A stretch of DNA of 64,000 nt from Neorhizobium vignae (lineage in GTDB: Bacteria > Pseudomonadota > Alphaproteobacteria > Rhizobiales > Rhizobiaceae): contig NZ_JNNU01000026.1 of the NCBI RefSeq assembly GCF_000732195.1, positions 1 to 64,000 on the forward strand. The letters run 5' to 3'. Every line of letters begins with the position of its first letter. Positions within the stretch are counted from its first letter, which is position 1. The notes under the pieces were generated by a model that was not told the DNA's origin, searched no databases, and saw only the letters and a program-made list of their open reading frames with translations. Made by a program: the position numbers and the translations under genes. This document shows positions 17,785 through 25,783 of this stretch, in pieces.

Positions 17785-18929
17785 TTTACGTTTCCTGTGG
17801 AGTTCAAGGCGCGGCCGTCCGTGGCCTCTTCCTTGTGCATGGGCATCAGAACGCGGAATATCGTGCGGCGCGCCTGGCTGTCGCACTCAACGATGCCGCC
17901 ATGGCCGCCGATGATCTTGGCAACCAGCGCGAGACCGAGACCCGAGCCGTTCGTCTTGGTGGTGATGAAGGGGTCGAAGAGATGCGGCACGAGGTCGGTC
18001 GGAACGCCCGGTCCGTTGTCGATGACGCAGAATTCGAGCGGCAGGGAAATCTTGTCCCGGGTGCCGGCGACCGAAAGCTTGATGCCCGGGCGATAGGCTG
18101 TCGTCAGCATGATTTCGCCGTCCGGCTGGTCGCCGACAGCTTCGGCCGCGTTCTTGATGAGGTTGAGGAAGACCTGCACCAGCTGGTCGCGGTTGGCAAA
18201 GACCGGCGGCAGCGACGGGTCGTACATTTCTGAAATCTTGATGTTGCGCGCAAAACCGGCCTTGGCGACCGCCTTCACGTGATCGAGCACCGAATGGATG
18301 TTGAGGGCTACGCGATCGACCGGCCGTTCGTCGGAAAAGACTTCCATGCGATCGACCAGCGAAACGATCCGGTCGGTCTCGTCGCAAATCAACTGGGTCA
18401 GTGCCCGGTCGTCGTCGGGAACGACGCTTTCCAGAAGCTGGGCGGCGCCGCGGATGCCCGACAGCGGGTTCTTGATCTCGTGGGCAAGCATGGAGGCCAG
18501 ACCCGTCACCGAACGAGCGGCGGCGCGATGGGTGAGCTGGCGGTCGATCTTGTCCGCCATGGACCGTTCCTGGAAGACGACGACCACCGAGCCCGGTTCG
18601 CTGACCACGGGCGCGACATAGAGATCGACGAGCTTGTCCTGGCCGAGGCGCGGCGAAGACAGGTCGACACGGTATTCGTTGACGGGCGCCTTGCGCTCGC
18701 GCACCTGGTCGATCAGGGCGAGAAGCGGGCTTCCGAACGGGATGAAGGTGGAGATCTTGTTCTTGGCGAGATGGGACGCGCTGGCGCCGAAGAAGGCCTC
18801 CGCCTCCCAGTTCGCGAACGCGACCTTGCCCGCCGCATCGACCAGGATCACTGGGTTCTGCACCGAGTTGAGGACGGCCATGGCGAGCGCGTTGCCAATC
18901 GTGGCATCCGGCGCTTGGGACTTGCTCAT
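17781..18929 (-). CDS. ntrB: Nitrogen regulation sensor kinase/phosphatase NtrB
   Basis: Cytoplasmic two-way kinase/phosphatase that phosphorylates NtrC under nitrogen limitation and is regulated by PII. The 382-aa protein has an N-terminal PAS domain (NPVILVDAAGKVAFANWEAE), an H-box (LAHEIKNPLSGIRGAAQLLE) and a HATPase domain with DNGPGVP and GSGLGLALV. The start ATG follows a strong AGGAGG. The gene overlaps dusB upstream and ntrC downstream by 4 nt each, making a translationally coupled operon. Confidence 0.97.
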   Translation of the reverse strand: MSKSQAPDATIGNALAMAVLNSVQNPVILVDAAGKVAFANWEAEAFFGASASHLAKNKISTFIPFGSPLLALIDQVRERKAPVNEYRVDLSSPRLGQDKLVDLYVAPVVSEPGSVVVVFQERSMADKIDRQLTHRAAARSVTGLASMLAHEIKNPLSGIRGAAQLLESVVPDDDRALTQLICDETDRIVSLVDRMEVFSDERPVDRVALNIHSVLDHVKAVAKAGFARNIKISEMYDPSLPPVFANRDQLVQVFLNLIKNAAEAVGDQPDGEIMLTTAYRPGIKLSVAGTRDKISLPLEFCVIDNGPGVPTDLVPHLFDPFITTKTNGSGLGLALVAKIIGGHGGIVECDSQARRTIFRVLMPMHKEEATDGRALNSTGNVK

Positions 18930-19963
18930 GCGGCCTCCTTCTGGGCGGCGGCGGGCTTTTTGGCGTCGAAGGATTGGCCGCCGAGCGCTGCAATCATCCG
19001 GCGCGAGACATCGGCCGGGTCTTTCGAAATCATGATGAAGGCCTTTTCTTCGACGGGCAGGCCCGATGCATAGCGGTCGAGATACCAGCCGAGCTGTTTT
19101 CGCGCATGGCGGAGGCCGGCCTCGCGGCCGTAGAGTTCCAGCATCGCCTCGTAATGCTCTATGACCAGATCGGCGACCTCGGCCTGCGACGGCGCCGCGT
19201 GGCCGGCGAGCCAGCCGACATGCCAGGGCCGCCCCTGAGCGCCGCGGCCGACCATGACCGCATCGGCACCGGAGCGCGCCAGAATAGCTTGGGCGTCCTC
19301 GGGCGATTCGACGTCGCCATTGGCGATCAGCGGGATGGAGATCGCGTCGCGCACCTGGCGGATCGCATCCCAGTCCGCCCTGCCCTCGTAGAACTGCATG
19401 CGGGTGCGGCCGTGGATGGTCACCAGCTGGATGCCGGCCTGTTCGGCGCGGCGGGCGATCTCGGGCGCGTTGATGGAGTTCTCGTCCCAGCCGAGCCGCA
19501 TCTTCAGCGTCACCGGCACTTTGACGGCATTGACGGTCGCCTCGATCATCGACAGGGCGTGGTCCGGATCGCGCATCAGCGCCGAGCCGGAATAACCGCC
19601 CGTTACCTTCTTGGCGGGACATCCCATGTTGATGTCGATGATGTCGGCACCGTTGTCGGCGGCGATCCTTGCTGCTTGCGCCATCGGCTGCGCCTCGCGG
19701 CCGGCGAGCTGCACCATGTGCGGCGAAATCCCGGCGCCCTTCAGCCGCGCCCATGATTCGCCGCGGTTGAGAATGAGTTCACCGCTGGCGACCATTTCCG
19801 TCACGACCAGCCCGGCGCCATAGCGCCAGGCAAGCCGCCTGAACGGCAGATCGGTGACGCCGGACATCGGCGCCAGGACGACGCGATTGCGAATGGCGAC
19901 AGGCCCGATCTGAAAAGGCTTGGCAAGATCTTGAAAACTCAAATGATGATCTTTCGGGCACAT
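18926..19963 (-). CDS. dusB: tRNA-dihydrouridine synthase DusB (NifR3)
   Basis: FMN enzyme reducing specific uridines of tRNA to dihydrouridine. The 345-aa TIM-barrel protein shows LAPMSGVTDLPFR near the N terminus, the catalytic Cys115 in NMGCPAKKV, and VTIHGRTRMQFYEG. It is the first gene of the classical nifR3-ntrB-ntrC operon, so its transcription sets the level of the NtrBC proteins. A sigma-70-like promoter candidate lies just upstream. Confidence 0.96.
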   Translation of the reverse strand: MCPKDHHLSFQDLAKPFQIGPVAIRNRVVLAPMSGVTDLPFRRLAWRYGAGLVVTEMVASGELILNRGESWARLKGAGISPHMVQLAGREAQPMAQAARIAADNGADIIDINMGCPAKKVTGGYSGSALMRDPDHALSMIEATVNAVKVPVTLKMRLGWDENSINAPEIARRAEQAGIQLVTIHGRTRMQFYEGRADWDAIRQVRDAISIPLIANGDVESPEDAQAILARSGADAVMVGRGAQGRPWHVGWLAGHAAPSQAEVADLVIEHYEAMLELYGREAGLRHARKQLGWYLDRYASGLPVEEKAFIMISKDPADVSRRMIAALGGQSFDAKKPAAAQKEAA

Positions 19964-19978
19964 GAGATAGTTGCACTA

Positions 19979-20007
19979 TTTTTATTCAGGTCTCGAGCAT
20001 TTGCCAA
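19979..20007 (-). promoter_or_regulatory. Candidate promoter of dusB-ntrBC
   Basis: On the minus strand TTGGCA (-35) and TAAAAA (-10) are separated by 17 bp, ending about 15 nt before the dusB ATG. The match to a housekeeping promoter is partial. No sigma-54 -24/-12 element with correct spacing was seen here. Confidence 0.35.
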
Positions 20008-20121
20008 GAGCAATTCCTGAACTGCGTTATTTTTGAGCGGCATGCTGGAATTCAGGCTTTTGGTCCTATAGTTCTGCGCCTGTCAATCCAAAACGAATTA
20101 CGGGTCGGGGACGACAAAGCC

Positions 20122-21342
20122 ATGACAATCGGTTCCGGGACAATCGGTATCGTCATCGTCGCCGCAGGTCGCGGGGAACGGGCCGGTTCCCCTGAGGACG
20201 GCCCCAAACAGTATCGGCGGATCGGGGGCAAGCCGGTCATCGCCCATACGCTCGAGCGGTTTCTGACCTGGCCTCGCAGCGGTCCGATCGTCGTCGTCAT
20301 TCATCCGGACGATGAGGCGTTGTTCGCGGCGGCAACCGTCGGCGTCAAGGGAGCGGCCGGGCTGATCACCACGTTCGGCGGGGAAACACGGCAGCGCTCG
20401 GTCTATGAAGGCCTGCGCGCCCTTTCCGGCACCGAGGCGACCCATGTGATGATCCACGATGCGGCGCGGCCCTTTGTCGACCACGGCGTGCTCGAGCGGG
20501 TGGCACAGGCGCTCGACGATGGGCAGGACGGCGTGCTGCCGGCCGTTCCGGTCAGCGACACGCTGAAGCGCGGCGGTTCCGACGGACTGGTGCACGAAAC
20601 AGTACCGCGCGCCGGGCTTTATGCCGCCCAGACGCCGCAGAGCTTCCTTCTCTCGCAAATCCGCACCGCCCATGAGAAGGCGGCGGCCCTGCGCCGCGAG
20701 GATTTCACCGACGATGCCTCGATCGCCGAATGGGCCGGACTGCCGGTCACCCTGGTGGAAGGATCGGTCGACAATATCAAACTCACCGTGAAGCGGGATA
20801 TCGCCATGGCCGACGAAAAACTCTCGCAGAGCCGGTCCTCGACCGCCCTTCCCGATGTACGGACCGGCAATGGTTACGACGTGCACCAGCTCGAACCCGG
20901 CGACGGGGTGACGCTTTGCGGCGTCTTCATTCCGCACGACCAGAGGCTCACCGGCCATTCGGATGCCGACGTCGCCCTGCATGCGTTGACCGACGCGCTG
21001 CTCGCCACCTGCGGCGCCGGCGATATCGGCGACCATTTTCCGCCTTCGGACATGCAATGGCGCGGGGCACCGTCGAAAATCTTCCTCGACCATGCGGCGA
21101 AGATCGTCCGCGAGCATGGCGGCACGATCATGAACGCGGATATCTCGTTGATCGCGGAAGCCCCGAAGATCGCCCCGCACCGCCAGGCGATGCGCGAGAA
21201 CCTCTCCGAGATTCTCGGCATTTCGCTCGACCGCTGCTCGGTGAAAGCGACCACCAACGAGAAGATCGGCTTCATCGGCCGCCGCGAAGGCATTGCCGCG
21301 ATCGCGACGGCGACAGTGGTCTATCGCGGAGAGGCCGCGTGA
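20122..21342 (+). CDS. ispDF: Bifunctional IspD/IspF isoprenoid enzyme
   Basis: Two steps of the MEP pathway in one chain: MEP cytidylyltransferase (IspD, about residues 8-235) and 2-C-methyl-D-erythritol-2,4-cyclodiphosphate synthase (IspF, about 248-406). IspD shows the glycine-rich IVIVAAGRGERAG loop and IHDAARPFV. IspF shows GNGYDVHQ, GHSDADVALHALTDALL and GDIGDHFPPSD, which contain the metal-binding Asp and His. The fusion is common in alphaproteobacteria. At 406 aa it is full length. It overlaps cinA by 4 nt and diverges from dusB. Confidence 0.97.
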   Translation: MTIGSGTIGIVIVAAGRGERAGSPEDGPKQYRRIGGKPVIAHTLERFLTWPRSGPIVVVIHPDDEALFAAATVGVKGAAGLITTFGGETRQRSVYEGLRALSGTEATHVMIHDAARPFVDHGVLERVAQALDDGQDGVLPAVPVSDTLKRGGSDGLVHETVPRAGLYAAQTPQSFLLSQIRTAHEKAAALRREDFTDDASIAEWAGLPVTLVEGSVDNIKLTVKRDIAMADEKLSQSRSSTALPDVRTGNGYDVHQLEPGDGVTLCGVFIPHDQRLTGHSDADVALHALTDALLATCGAGDIGDHFPPSDMQWRGAPSKIFLDHAAKIVREHGGTIMNADISLIAEAPKIAPHRQAMRENLSEILGISLDRCSVKATTNEKIGFIGRREGIAAIATATVVYRGEAA

Positions 21343-21836
21343 GCCTGTTTCCCGCCGATATCGAGGACCAGGCCAGGCGGATCATCACGGATTTTACCGC
21401 ACGCGGACTGATGGTCTCGACGGCGGAATCCTGCACGGGCGGACTGATCGCCGGGGCGCTGACGGAGATTTCGGGGTCATCGGCCGTCGTTGACCGGGGT
21501 TTCGTCACCTACACGAACCAGGCGAAGATGGACATGCTCGGCGTGACCGACGCCACGCTTACGGCCCATGGCGCAGTGTCGAAGGAAACGGCGCTGCAGA
21601 TGGTGCATGGCGCGCTTTATCGCTCAAAGGCGGCCGTGGCGGTTGCGGTGACCGGCATCGCCGGTCCCGGCGGCGGATCGGCGGACAAGCCGGTCGGGCT
21701 TGTGCATCTGTCGGCGAAGAGCCGTGGTGGAAAGCTCCTGCACCGGGAAATGCGCTACGGCGATATCGGCCGCACGGACATCAGGCTCGCGACCGTACGG
21801 ACCGCGCTGGAAATGCTGATGGAGGCCGCAGGCTGA
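21339..21836 (+). CDS. pncC: CinA C-terminal-type nicotinamide-nucleotide amidase
   Basis: A 165-aa stand-alone CinA C-terminal domain that deamidates nicotinamide mononucleotide to nicotinate mononucleotide. Signature motifs are STAESCTGGLI near residue 27, GSSAVVDRGFVTYTN, and VTGIAGPGGGSADKPVG. It starts with GTG at 21339, which overlaps the ispDF stop (GTGA), implying coupled translation. The N-terminal CinA domain is absent, as is usual for the short bacterial form. Confidence 0.92.
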   Translation: MSLFPADIEDQARRIITDFTARGLMVSTAESCTGGLIAGALTEISGSSAVVDRGFVTYTNQAKMDMLGVTDATLTAHGAVSKETALQMVHGALYRSKAAVAVAVTGIAGPGGGSADKPVGLVHLSAKSRGGKLLHREMRYGDIGRTDIRLATVRTALEMLMEAAG

Positions 21837-21882
21837 CCAGAACCCGGCGGCACGCTGAGGGGCACTCGTGGGGTTTCCCCAA

Positions 21883-22710
21883 TCAAGGATTCGGGCAGAG
21901 CGAAGCGACATCCGGCCCGAAATCCTCCGGGCTCACCTTCTCACGGTCCCACCATGTCTTGCCGTCTTTCATGAAGGTGGTGGCCATCCACTGATCCATC
22001 GTTTCGCGCAGCTTCGTCGCCGCCGTCTGAAACTTGGGGCTCGCCCGAACCTCCTCGAAACATTTCACCACCGTCTGGACAGAGGGGAGCGCGCGCGTAA
22101 CGTAAAGCATGTGAAAATCCAGGCTGCTCAGCGCCTCGCCGGTTTCGACCGCGGTTACCTTTGCCGCATCGGCAGCGGAGAGATCGATATCCAGGGTCTC
22201 GATATGGACGCGTTCGCCGGGCTTGCGGCCGGGTATGCTGAACTGGTCGCCATCGACGCCATAGCTGCGGCTGACGATGTCGATGTCCTGGAGTTTCGAC
22301 GAGACGATGCCGGTGGTTGCGAACGCCAACAGAGAGGTTTTCGGATCGGATTTGGGAAATTTTTCGGTCTGCTTGATCTGAGCGATCCTTCCGACCGGCA
22401 GGGAGCCTGGCTCGGGATCATAGGTCAGTCGCACATTCAGGAAGATTTCGAACTGCGCGATCCGGCGCGGAAACATTTCCCGATCGACGAAAACACCCAT
22501 GGCCGGTGCAGCGGCGTCTTCGGAATGGACGACGAACTTGAGTTCCGGGGACAGCCAATATGCCCCGCTGATCGCCTTGCCGTCCTTGTCCGAGACGATC
22601 ACATAGGTACCGGGCTGGCGAAGCTTCGAGATGTCGGCCGCAGCGGCGGGCATCGCCAGGATTACAGCCGTAAACACCGGCCACATCATGCGTGAGAGAT
22701 GTCCTGCCAT
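21883..22710 (-). CDS. Putative exported protein of unknown function
   Basis: I do not recognise this 275-aa protein. It has a clear Sec signal peptide (hydrophobic core about residues 8-20, cleavage likely after AMPAAA), so the mature part should be periplasmic. Two cysteines near the C-terminal half (VKCFEE and SLCPNP) could pair. The body looks beta-rich with no catalytic motif I can name. A later ATG at the eighth residue would also give a workable signal peptide. It is convergent with pncC and stands alone. Codon use is like the surroundings. Confidence 0.75.
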   Translation of the reverse strand: MAGHLSRMMWPVFTAVILAMPAAAADISKLRQPGTYVIVSDKDGKAISGAYWLSPELKFVVHSEDAAAPAMGVFVDREMFPRRIAQFEIFLNVRLTYDPEPGSLPVGRIAQIKQTEKFPKSDPKTSLLAFATTGIVSSKLQDIDIVSRSYGVDGDQFSIPGRKPGERVHIETLDIDLSAADAAKVTAVETGEALSSLDFHMLYVTRALPSVQTVVKCFEEVRASPKFQTAATKLRETMDQWMATTFMKDGKTWWDREKVSPEDFGPDVASLCPNP

Positions 22711-22874
22711 GCCAGCCTCCCCTGCGCGGTGAGGAGACTATCCGTCAGAGCGCGACGGTTCGCAAGAGCAGTCGCTATTTGGGCACGGGGCACATCTCGG
22801 TCAGCAGGAAATCGGCGGTCCAGGGAATATTGACCACATGATCATCGTCCGGACGGCCCAAGCCCGCAAGCGGC

Positions 22875-23342
22875 TCAGGCGTAGATCTTGTCGGCCCTTG
22901 TCTCGAAGGCTTCCGCGAACATGCGGAAGGCGCGGTCGAACATCGAGCCCATCAGAGCGCCGAGGATCATGCTCTTGAACTCGTAATCGATGTAGAAATG
23001 CACGATGCACCCCTCTGGGCCGGCATTCGGCGAACCGTCGCCCGCCGGCTCGAAGCTCCAGCGGTTGTCGAGATATTTGAACGGTCCCTCGATATATTTC
23101 ACGTCGATGATCCGCTCGGCGGGATTGAGCAGGACCTGGGTGGTGAAGGTCTCGCGGATCGCCTTGTAGCCGACCGTCATGTCGGCCACGAGCAGCGTCT
23201 TGCCGTCGCGCTCCTTGGAGGAGCGCACGGCCAGTGCCTCGCAGAGCGGCAGGAACTGCGGGTATTTTTCGACATCGGCAACGAGCGCGTACATTTCTTC
23301 GGCGCTGTGCTTCACGGGACGGCGGATTTCGAACTTTGGCAT
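22875..23342 (-). CDS. RatA/COQ10-like polyketide cyclase (START-fold) protein
   Basis: A 155-aa START/SRPBCC-fold protein resembling Coq10 (a ubiquinone-binding respiratory factor) and E. coli RatA. The N-terminal pattern HSAEEMYALVADVEKYPQFLP and the later FKYLDNRWSF and DYEFKS motifs are typical. A role in quinone handling is more likely than toxicity, since alphaproteobacterial members are usually near lipA as here. The RatA toxin label is inherited annotation. It lies 9 nt downstream of the P-loop kinase gene and is probably cotranscribed. Confidence 0.85.
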   Translation of the reverse strand: MPKFEIRRPVKHSAEEMYALVADVEKYPQFLPLCEALAVRSSKERDGKTLLVADMTVGYKAIRETFTTQVLLNPAERIIDVKYIEGPFKYLDNRWSFEPAGDGSPNAGPEGCIVHFYIDYEFKSMILGALMGSMFDRAFRMFAEAFETRADKIYA

Positions 23343-23351
23343 GATCCCGAG

Positions 23352-23945
23352 TTAAGCGCCCGCTCCGATAAGATCAAGAAGATCGCGCATTTCGCGACGG
23401 GATTTCAACACCAGAACCGGCTTCCCGGCCGCGTGGGCCGCCAACCCGGCAAGGACGCGCGGGCCGTAGACCTTCTCCCAGGTCCAGACGAAGCGGAGGA
23501 AATCGAGATCGATCTTTTCCGGACAGCCAGGCGCCATTTCCGGGCGGGTGCCTCCCCTGTTGGTGATCCAGCGGCCGAGAATGCCCCAGACGCACAGCCA
23601 GCGCGGCATGCGGACCCAGATGACGAGCTTGCAGCGCGGCACGCGAATGTCGAAAGTGGACGTATTGGTGCCATCCATGATCCAGCGTTCGCCGGCGCTC
23701 AACTCGGCGATTATCCGATGCTGTTCCGGCCTTTCGCGCTGCACCCAGCCCGGCAGCCAGAGCACGTCCCGGTCGATCGAGACGTAGGCAAGCCCGAAGC
23801 GGCGGGCGACCTTCTGCGACAGCGTCGATTTACCGCCGCCGGAACAGCCGATGACCAGAATCCGATCAGCACCGGGGATCTTGTCTGCCGCTTCGGCAAT
23901 TCCCACGTAACGGATCGCATTCGCGCCAGATTCCATATCCATCAT
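23352..23945 (-). CDS. P-loop nucleoside/adenylate kinase-like protein
   Basis: A 197-aa P-loop NTPase of the small adenylate-kinase-like (DNA topology modulation FlaR-like) group. The Walker A motif is GCSGGGKST near residue 33, followed by the substrate-side motif SIDRDVLWLPGW. Residues WIMDGTN match the expected Walker B/lid region of this group. The substrate is unknown; such proteins are often misannotated as adenylate kinase. Tandem ATGs at 23945 and 23942 make the start uncertain by one codon. Confidence 0.8.
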   Translation of the reverse strand: MMDMESGANAIRYVGIAEAADKIPGADRILVIGCSGGGKSTLSQKVARRFGLAYVSIDRDVLWLPGWVQRERPEQHRIIAELSAGERWIMDGTNTSTFDIRVPRCKLVIWVRMPRWLCVWGILGRWITNRGGTRPEMAPGCPEKIDLDFLRFVWTWEKVYGPRVLAGLAAHAAGKPVLVLKSRREMRDLLDLIGAGA

Positions 23946-24002
23946 GCTCTCCCGTGACTCAGGCTCTCGGTATCGTGACTGGCGGTAACGGCCGATGACG
24001 AC

Positions 24003-24059
24003 AGGAGGATTTCAATGTCAAACAGACGGCGCTATAGAGATCGCCGAATGCGATTGTGA
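24003..24059 (+). CDS. Arg-rich 14-codon micro-ORF with a perfect Shine-Dalgarno
   Basis: AGGAGG at 24003-24008 stands 6 nt before an ATG at 24015, which opens a 14-residue frame (MSNRRRYRDRRMRL) ending in TGA at 24057-24059. Six or seven of the 14 residues are Arg. It lies in a 300-nt stretch without a larger gene, upstream of the 61-aa gene at 24246. It could encode a leader peptide or microprotein, or be chance. No homologue is known to me. Confidence 0.35.
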   Translation, partial: RRISMSNRRRYRDRRMRL

Positions 24060-24190
24060 CAGAGCTTTGACGCGGACGTCGGAGGGACTGGTTCAACCAC
24101 CGGTCATTTGTTGATGTCAGATGGCATTCGGATTGATAAGATTTAACGTAGCATCCATCCGGTTGCAGTGATCGAGAGTCGCAAGCGCGC

Positions 24191-24206
24191 GTACAATTGG
24201 TATACT
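24191..24206 (+). promoter_or_regulatory. Candidate -10 region upstream of the 61-aa gene
   Basis: TATACT at 24201-24206 (inside TTGGTATACTC) is a close match to a -10 hexamer, 39 nt before the ATG at 24246. No good -35 is seen at 16-18 bp spacing. The remainder of 24060-24190 shows nothing I can name. Confidence 0.3.
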
Positions 24207-24245
24207 CAACCGACAGCAGACCGGGCGCAGCCGAAAGAGGCATCC

Positions 24246-24431
24246 ATGGACGATTTCTCGCAGATGATAAAGCTGCTCGAATCCGCAAAGCAGCTTGCAG
24301 ATATGAACCAGCTCCCCATGCTCGTCTATCTCATTGAAATGGCTAAGGCCGAAGCGCGCGGCCACAGGTTCACGCTGCGCGAAAGAAGACGTGGCCAGGA
24401 CAAGAGCGAAAAGATCCAGGCGGCCGAATAA
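24246..24431 (+). CDS. Small conserved hypothetical protein
   Basis: A 61-aa soluble protein that looks like a helical hairpin followed by a basic tail (RFTLRERRRGQDKSEK). The N-terminal 35 residues form an amphipathic helix pattern (FSQMIKLLESAKQLADMNQLPMLVYLIEMAKAEA split over two helices). I recognise the style as a short rhizobial hypothetical protein but can assign no function. The ATG is preceded by GAAAGAGG. It is convergent with lipA, which ends 20 nt further on. Confidence 0.6.
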   Translation: MDDFSQMIKLLESAKQLADMNQLPMLVYLIEMAKAEARGHRFTLRERRRGQDKSEKIQAAE

Positions 24432-24451
24432 GCCTGGAACCGGCTGCCGCC

Positions 24452-25426
24452 CTACTCGGCGGCGGCCAGGACTTTCCTCTCGCGCGCAGCCTTGAGGCGA
24501 GCGAAATCGTCGCCGGCGTGATGCGATGACCGGGTCAGCGGGCTGGACGACACCATCAGGAAACCCTTGGAATAGGCAACGGTCTCGTAGGACTTGAACT
24601 CCTCCGGCGTGACGAAGCTTTCTACCTTGTGGTGCTTTCGGGTGGGCTGCAGATACTGGCCGATCGTCAGGAAGTCGACGTCGGCGGTGCGCAGATCGTC
24701 CATCAGCTGCAGCACTTCGTTGCGCTCCTCGCCAAGCCCCACCATGATGCCGGACTTGGTGAACATGGTCGGATCCAGCTCCTTCACCCGCTGCAGCAGC
24801 CGGACGGAGTGGAAATAGCGGGCGCCGGGGCGAACGGTCAGATAGTTGCCCGGCACGGTTTCCATATTGTGGTTGAACACGTCCGGCTTGGCGGCGACGA
24901 CCCGCTCCAGCGCACCGGGCTTCTTCAGGAAGTCGGGCGTCAGGATCTCGATCGTCGTTGCCGGCGACGCGGCACGAATCGCCCAGATCACCTTCTCGAA
25001 ATGTTCGGCGCCGCCGTCGGCCAGGTCATCACGGTCGACGGAGGTGATGACCACGTGGGACAGGCCCATCTGCTTGACGGCCTTGGCGACGTTTTCGGGC
25101 TCTTCCATATCGAGCGCGTTCGGCTTGCCGGTCGCCACGTTGCAGAAGGCGCAGGCGCGGGTGCAGATCTCGCCCATGATCATGAAGGTGGCGTGCTTCT
25201 TGTCCCAGCACTCCCCGATATTGGGGCAGCCCGCTTCCTCGCAGACCGTCACCAGCTTGTTTTCCTTCACGATCGCGCGGGTTTCCTGATAGCCCTTGGA
25301 AACCGGTGCACGAACGCGGATCCATTCCGGCTTGCGCATGATCTCGGTATCGGGACGATGCGCCTTTTCCGGATGACGGACGCGCTTTTCATCGCCGGAT
25401 GCGATCGTGTCGAGAATGGTGACCAT
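24452..25426 (-). CDS. lipA: Lipoyl synthase (radical SAM)
   Basis: Inserts two sulfurs into octanoyl groups on lipoyl domains, supplying the cofactor for the PDH E2 and E1-beta proteins encoded nearby. The 324-aa protein has both cluster motifs: the auxiliary 4Fe-4S ligands Cys62, Cys67 and Cys73 (CEEAGCPNIGEC) and the radical SAM ligands Cys88, Cys92 and Cys95 (CTRACAFC). The family C-terminal SSPLTRSSHHAGDDF is present. Its place downstream of lpdA fits a PDH-support role. Confidence 0.98.
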   Translation of the reverse strand: MVTILDTIASGDEKRVRHPEKAHRPDTEIMRKPEWIRVRAPVSKGYQETRAIVKENKLVTVCEEAGCPNIGECWDKKHATFMIMGEICTRACAFCNVATGKPNALDMEEPENVAKAVKQMGLSHVVITSVDRDDLADGGAEHFEKVIWAIRAASPATTIEILTPDFLKKPGALERVVAAKPDVFNHNMETVPGNYLTVRPGARYFHSVRLLQRVKELDPTMFTKSGIMVGLGEERNEVLQLMDDLRTADVDFLTIGQYLQPTRKHHKVESFVTPEEFKSYETVAYSKGFLMVSSSPLTRSSHHAGDDFARLKAARERKVLAAAE

Positions 25427-25463
25427 AAATACCTGCTTTCAACCGCTTGGAGCGCGGCTACCG

Positions 25464-25709
25464 TCAGCGCCTGACGAGTTTGGCGATAAATAGCAAAATG
25501 CAGGAGCCGATGAAACCTGCAACCAGGTAACCCAGCCATCCGTCTGCAACATGGATGTTGAACCTGTTGAAGATGCCGTTGGCCAGAACCGCGCCGACGA
25601 TGCCAATGACGATGTTCATGAAAATGCCGAAGCGGACATCCATCAGCTTGCCGGCGAGCCAACCCGCCAGGCCGCCGATGATGATCGCCGCAATCCAACC
25701 TACCTGCAT
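25464..25709 (-). CDS. GlsB/YeaQ/YmgE-family stress-response membrane protein
   Basis: An 81-aa protein of the transglycosylase-associated (GlsB/YeaQ/YmgE) family, with three hydrophobic segments and Gly-rich repeats (IIGGLAGWLAG, IVGAVLANGIF, LVAGFIGSCILLFIAKLVRR). It sits in the inner membrane; its function is only loosely linked to stress. The ATG at 25709 is preferred to one 24 nt upstream. It is located between lpdA and lipA on the same strand. Confidence 0.85.
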   Translation of the reverse strand: MQVGWIAAIIIGGLAGWLAGKLMDVRFGIFMNIVIGIVGAVLANGIFNRFNIHVADGWLGYLVAGFIGSCILLFIAKLVRR

Positions 25710-25783
25710 GTTATGCTCCCGTTCCAGACACACTCATATGGGCGATGCCCCGCCGTGGAACAATCCCCGGCAGGGCGATCTCG

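Noticed and set aside
19964..20121. Sigma-54 promoter for dusB-ntrBC
   Set aside because: A TGGC is present but the GC element is not at the required -12 spacing.
22875..23342. Toxin of a toxin-antitoxin system (RatA)
   Set aside because: No antitoxin gene is adjacent, and alphaproteobacterial members are more likely COQ10-type quinone-binding proteins.
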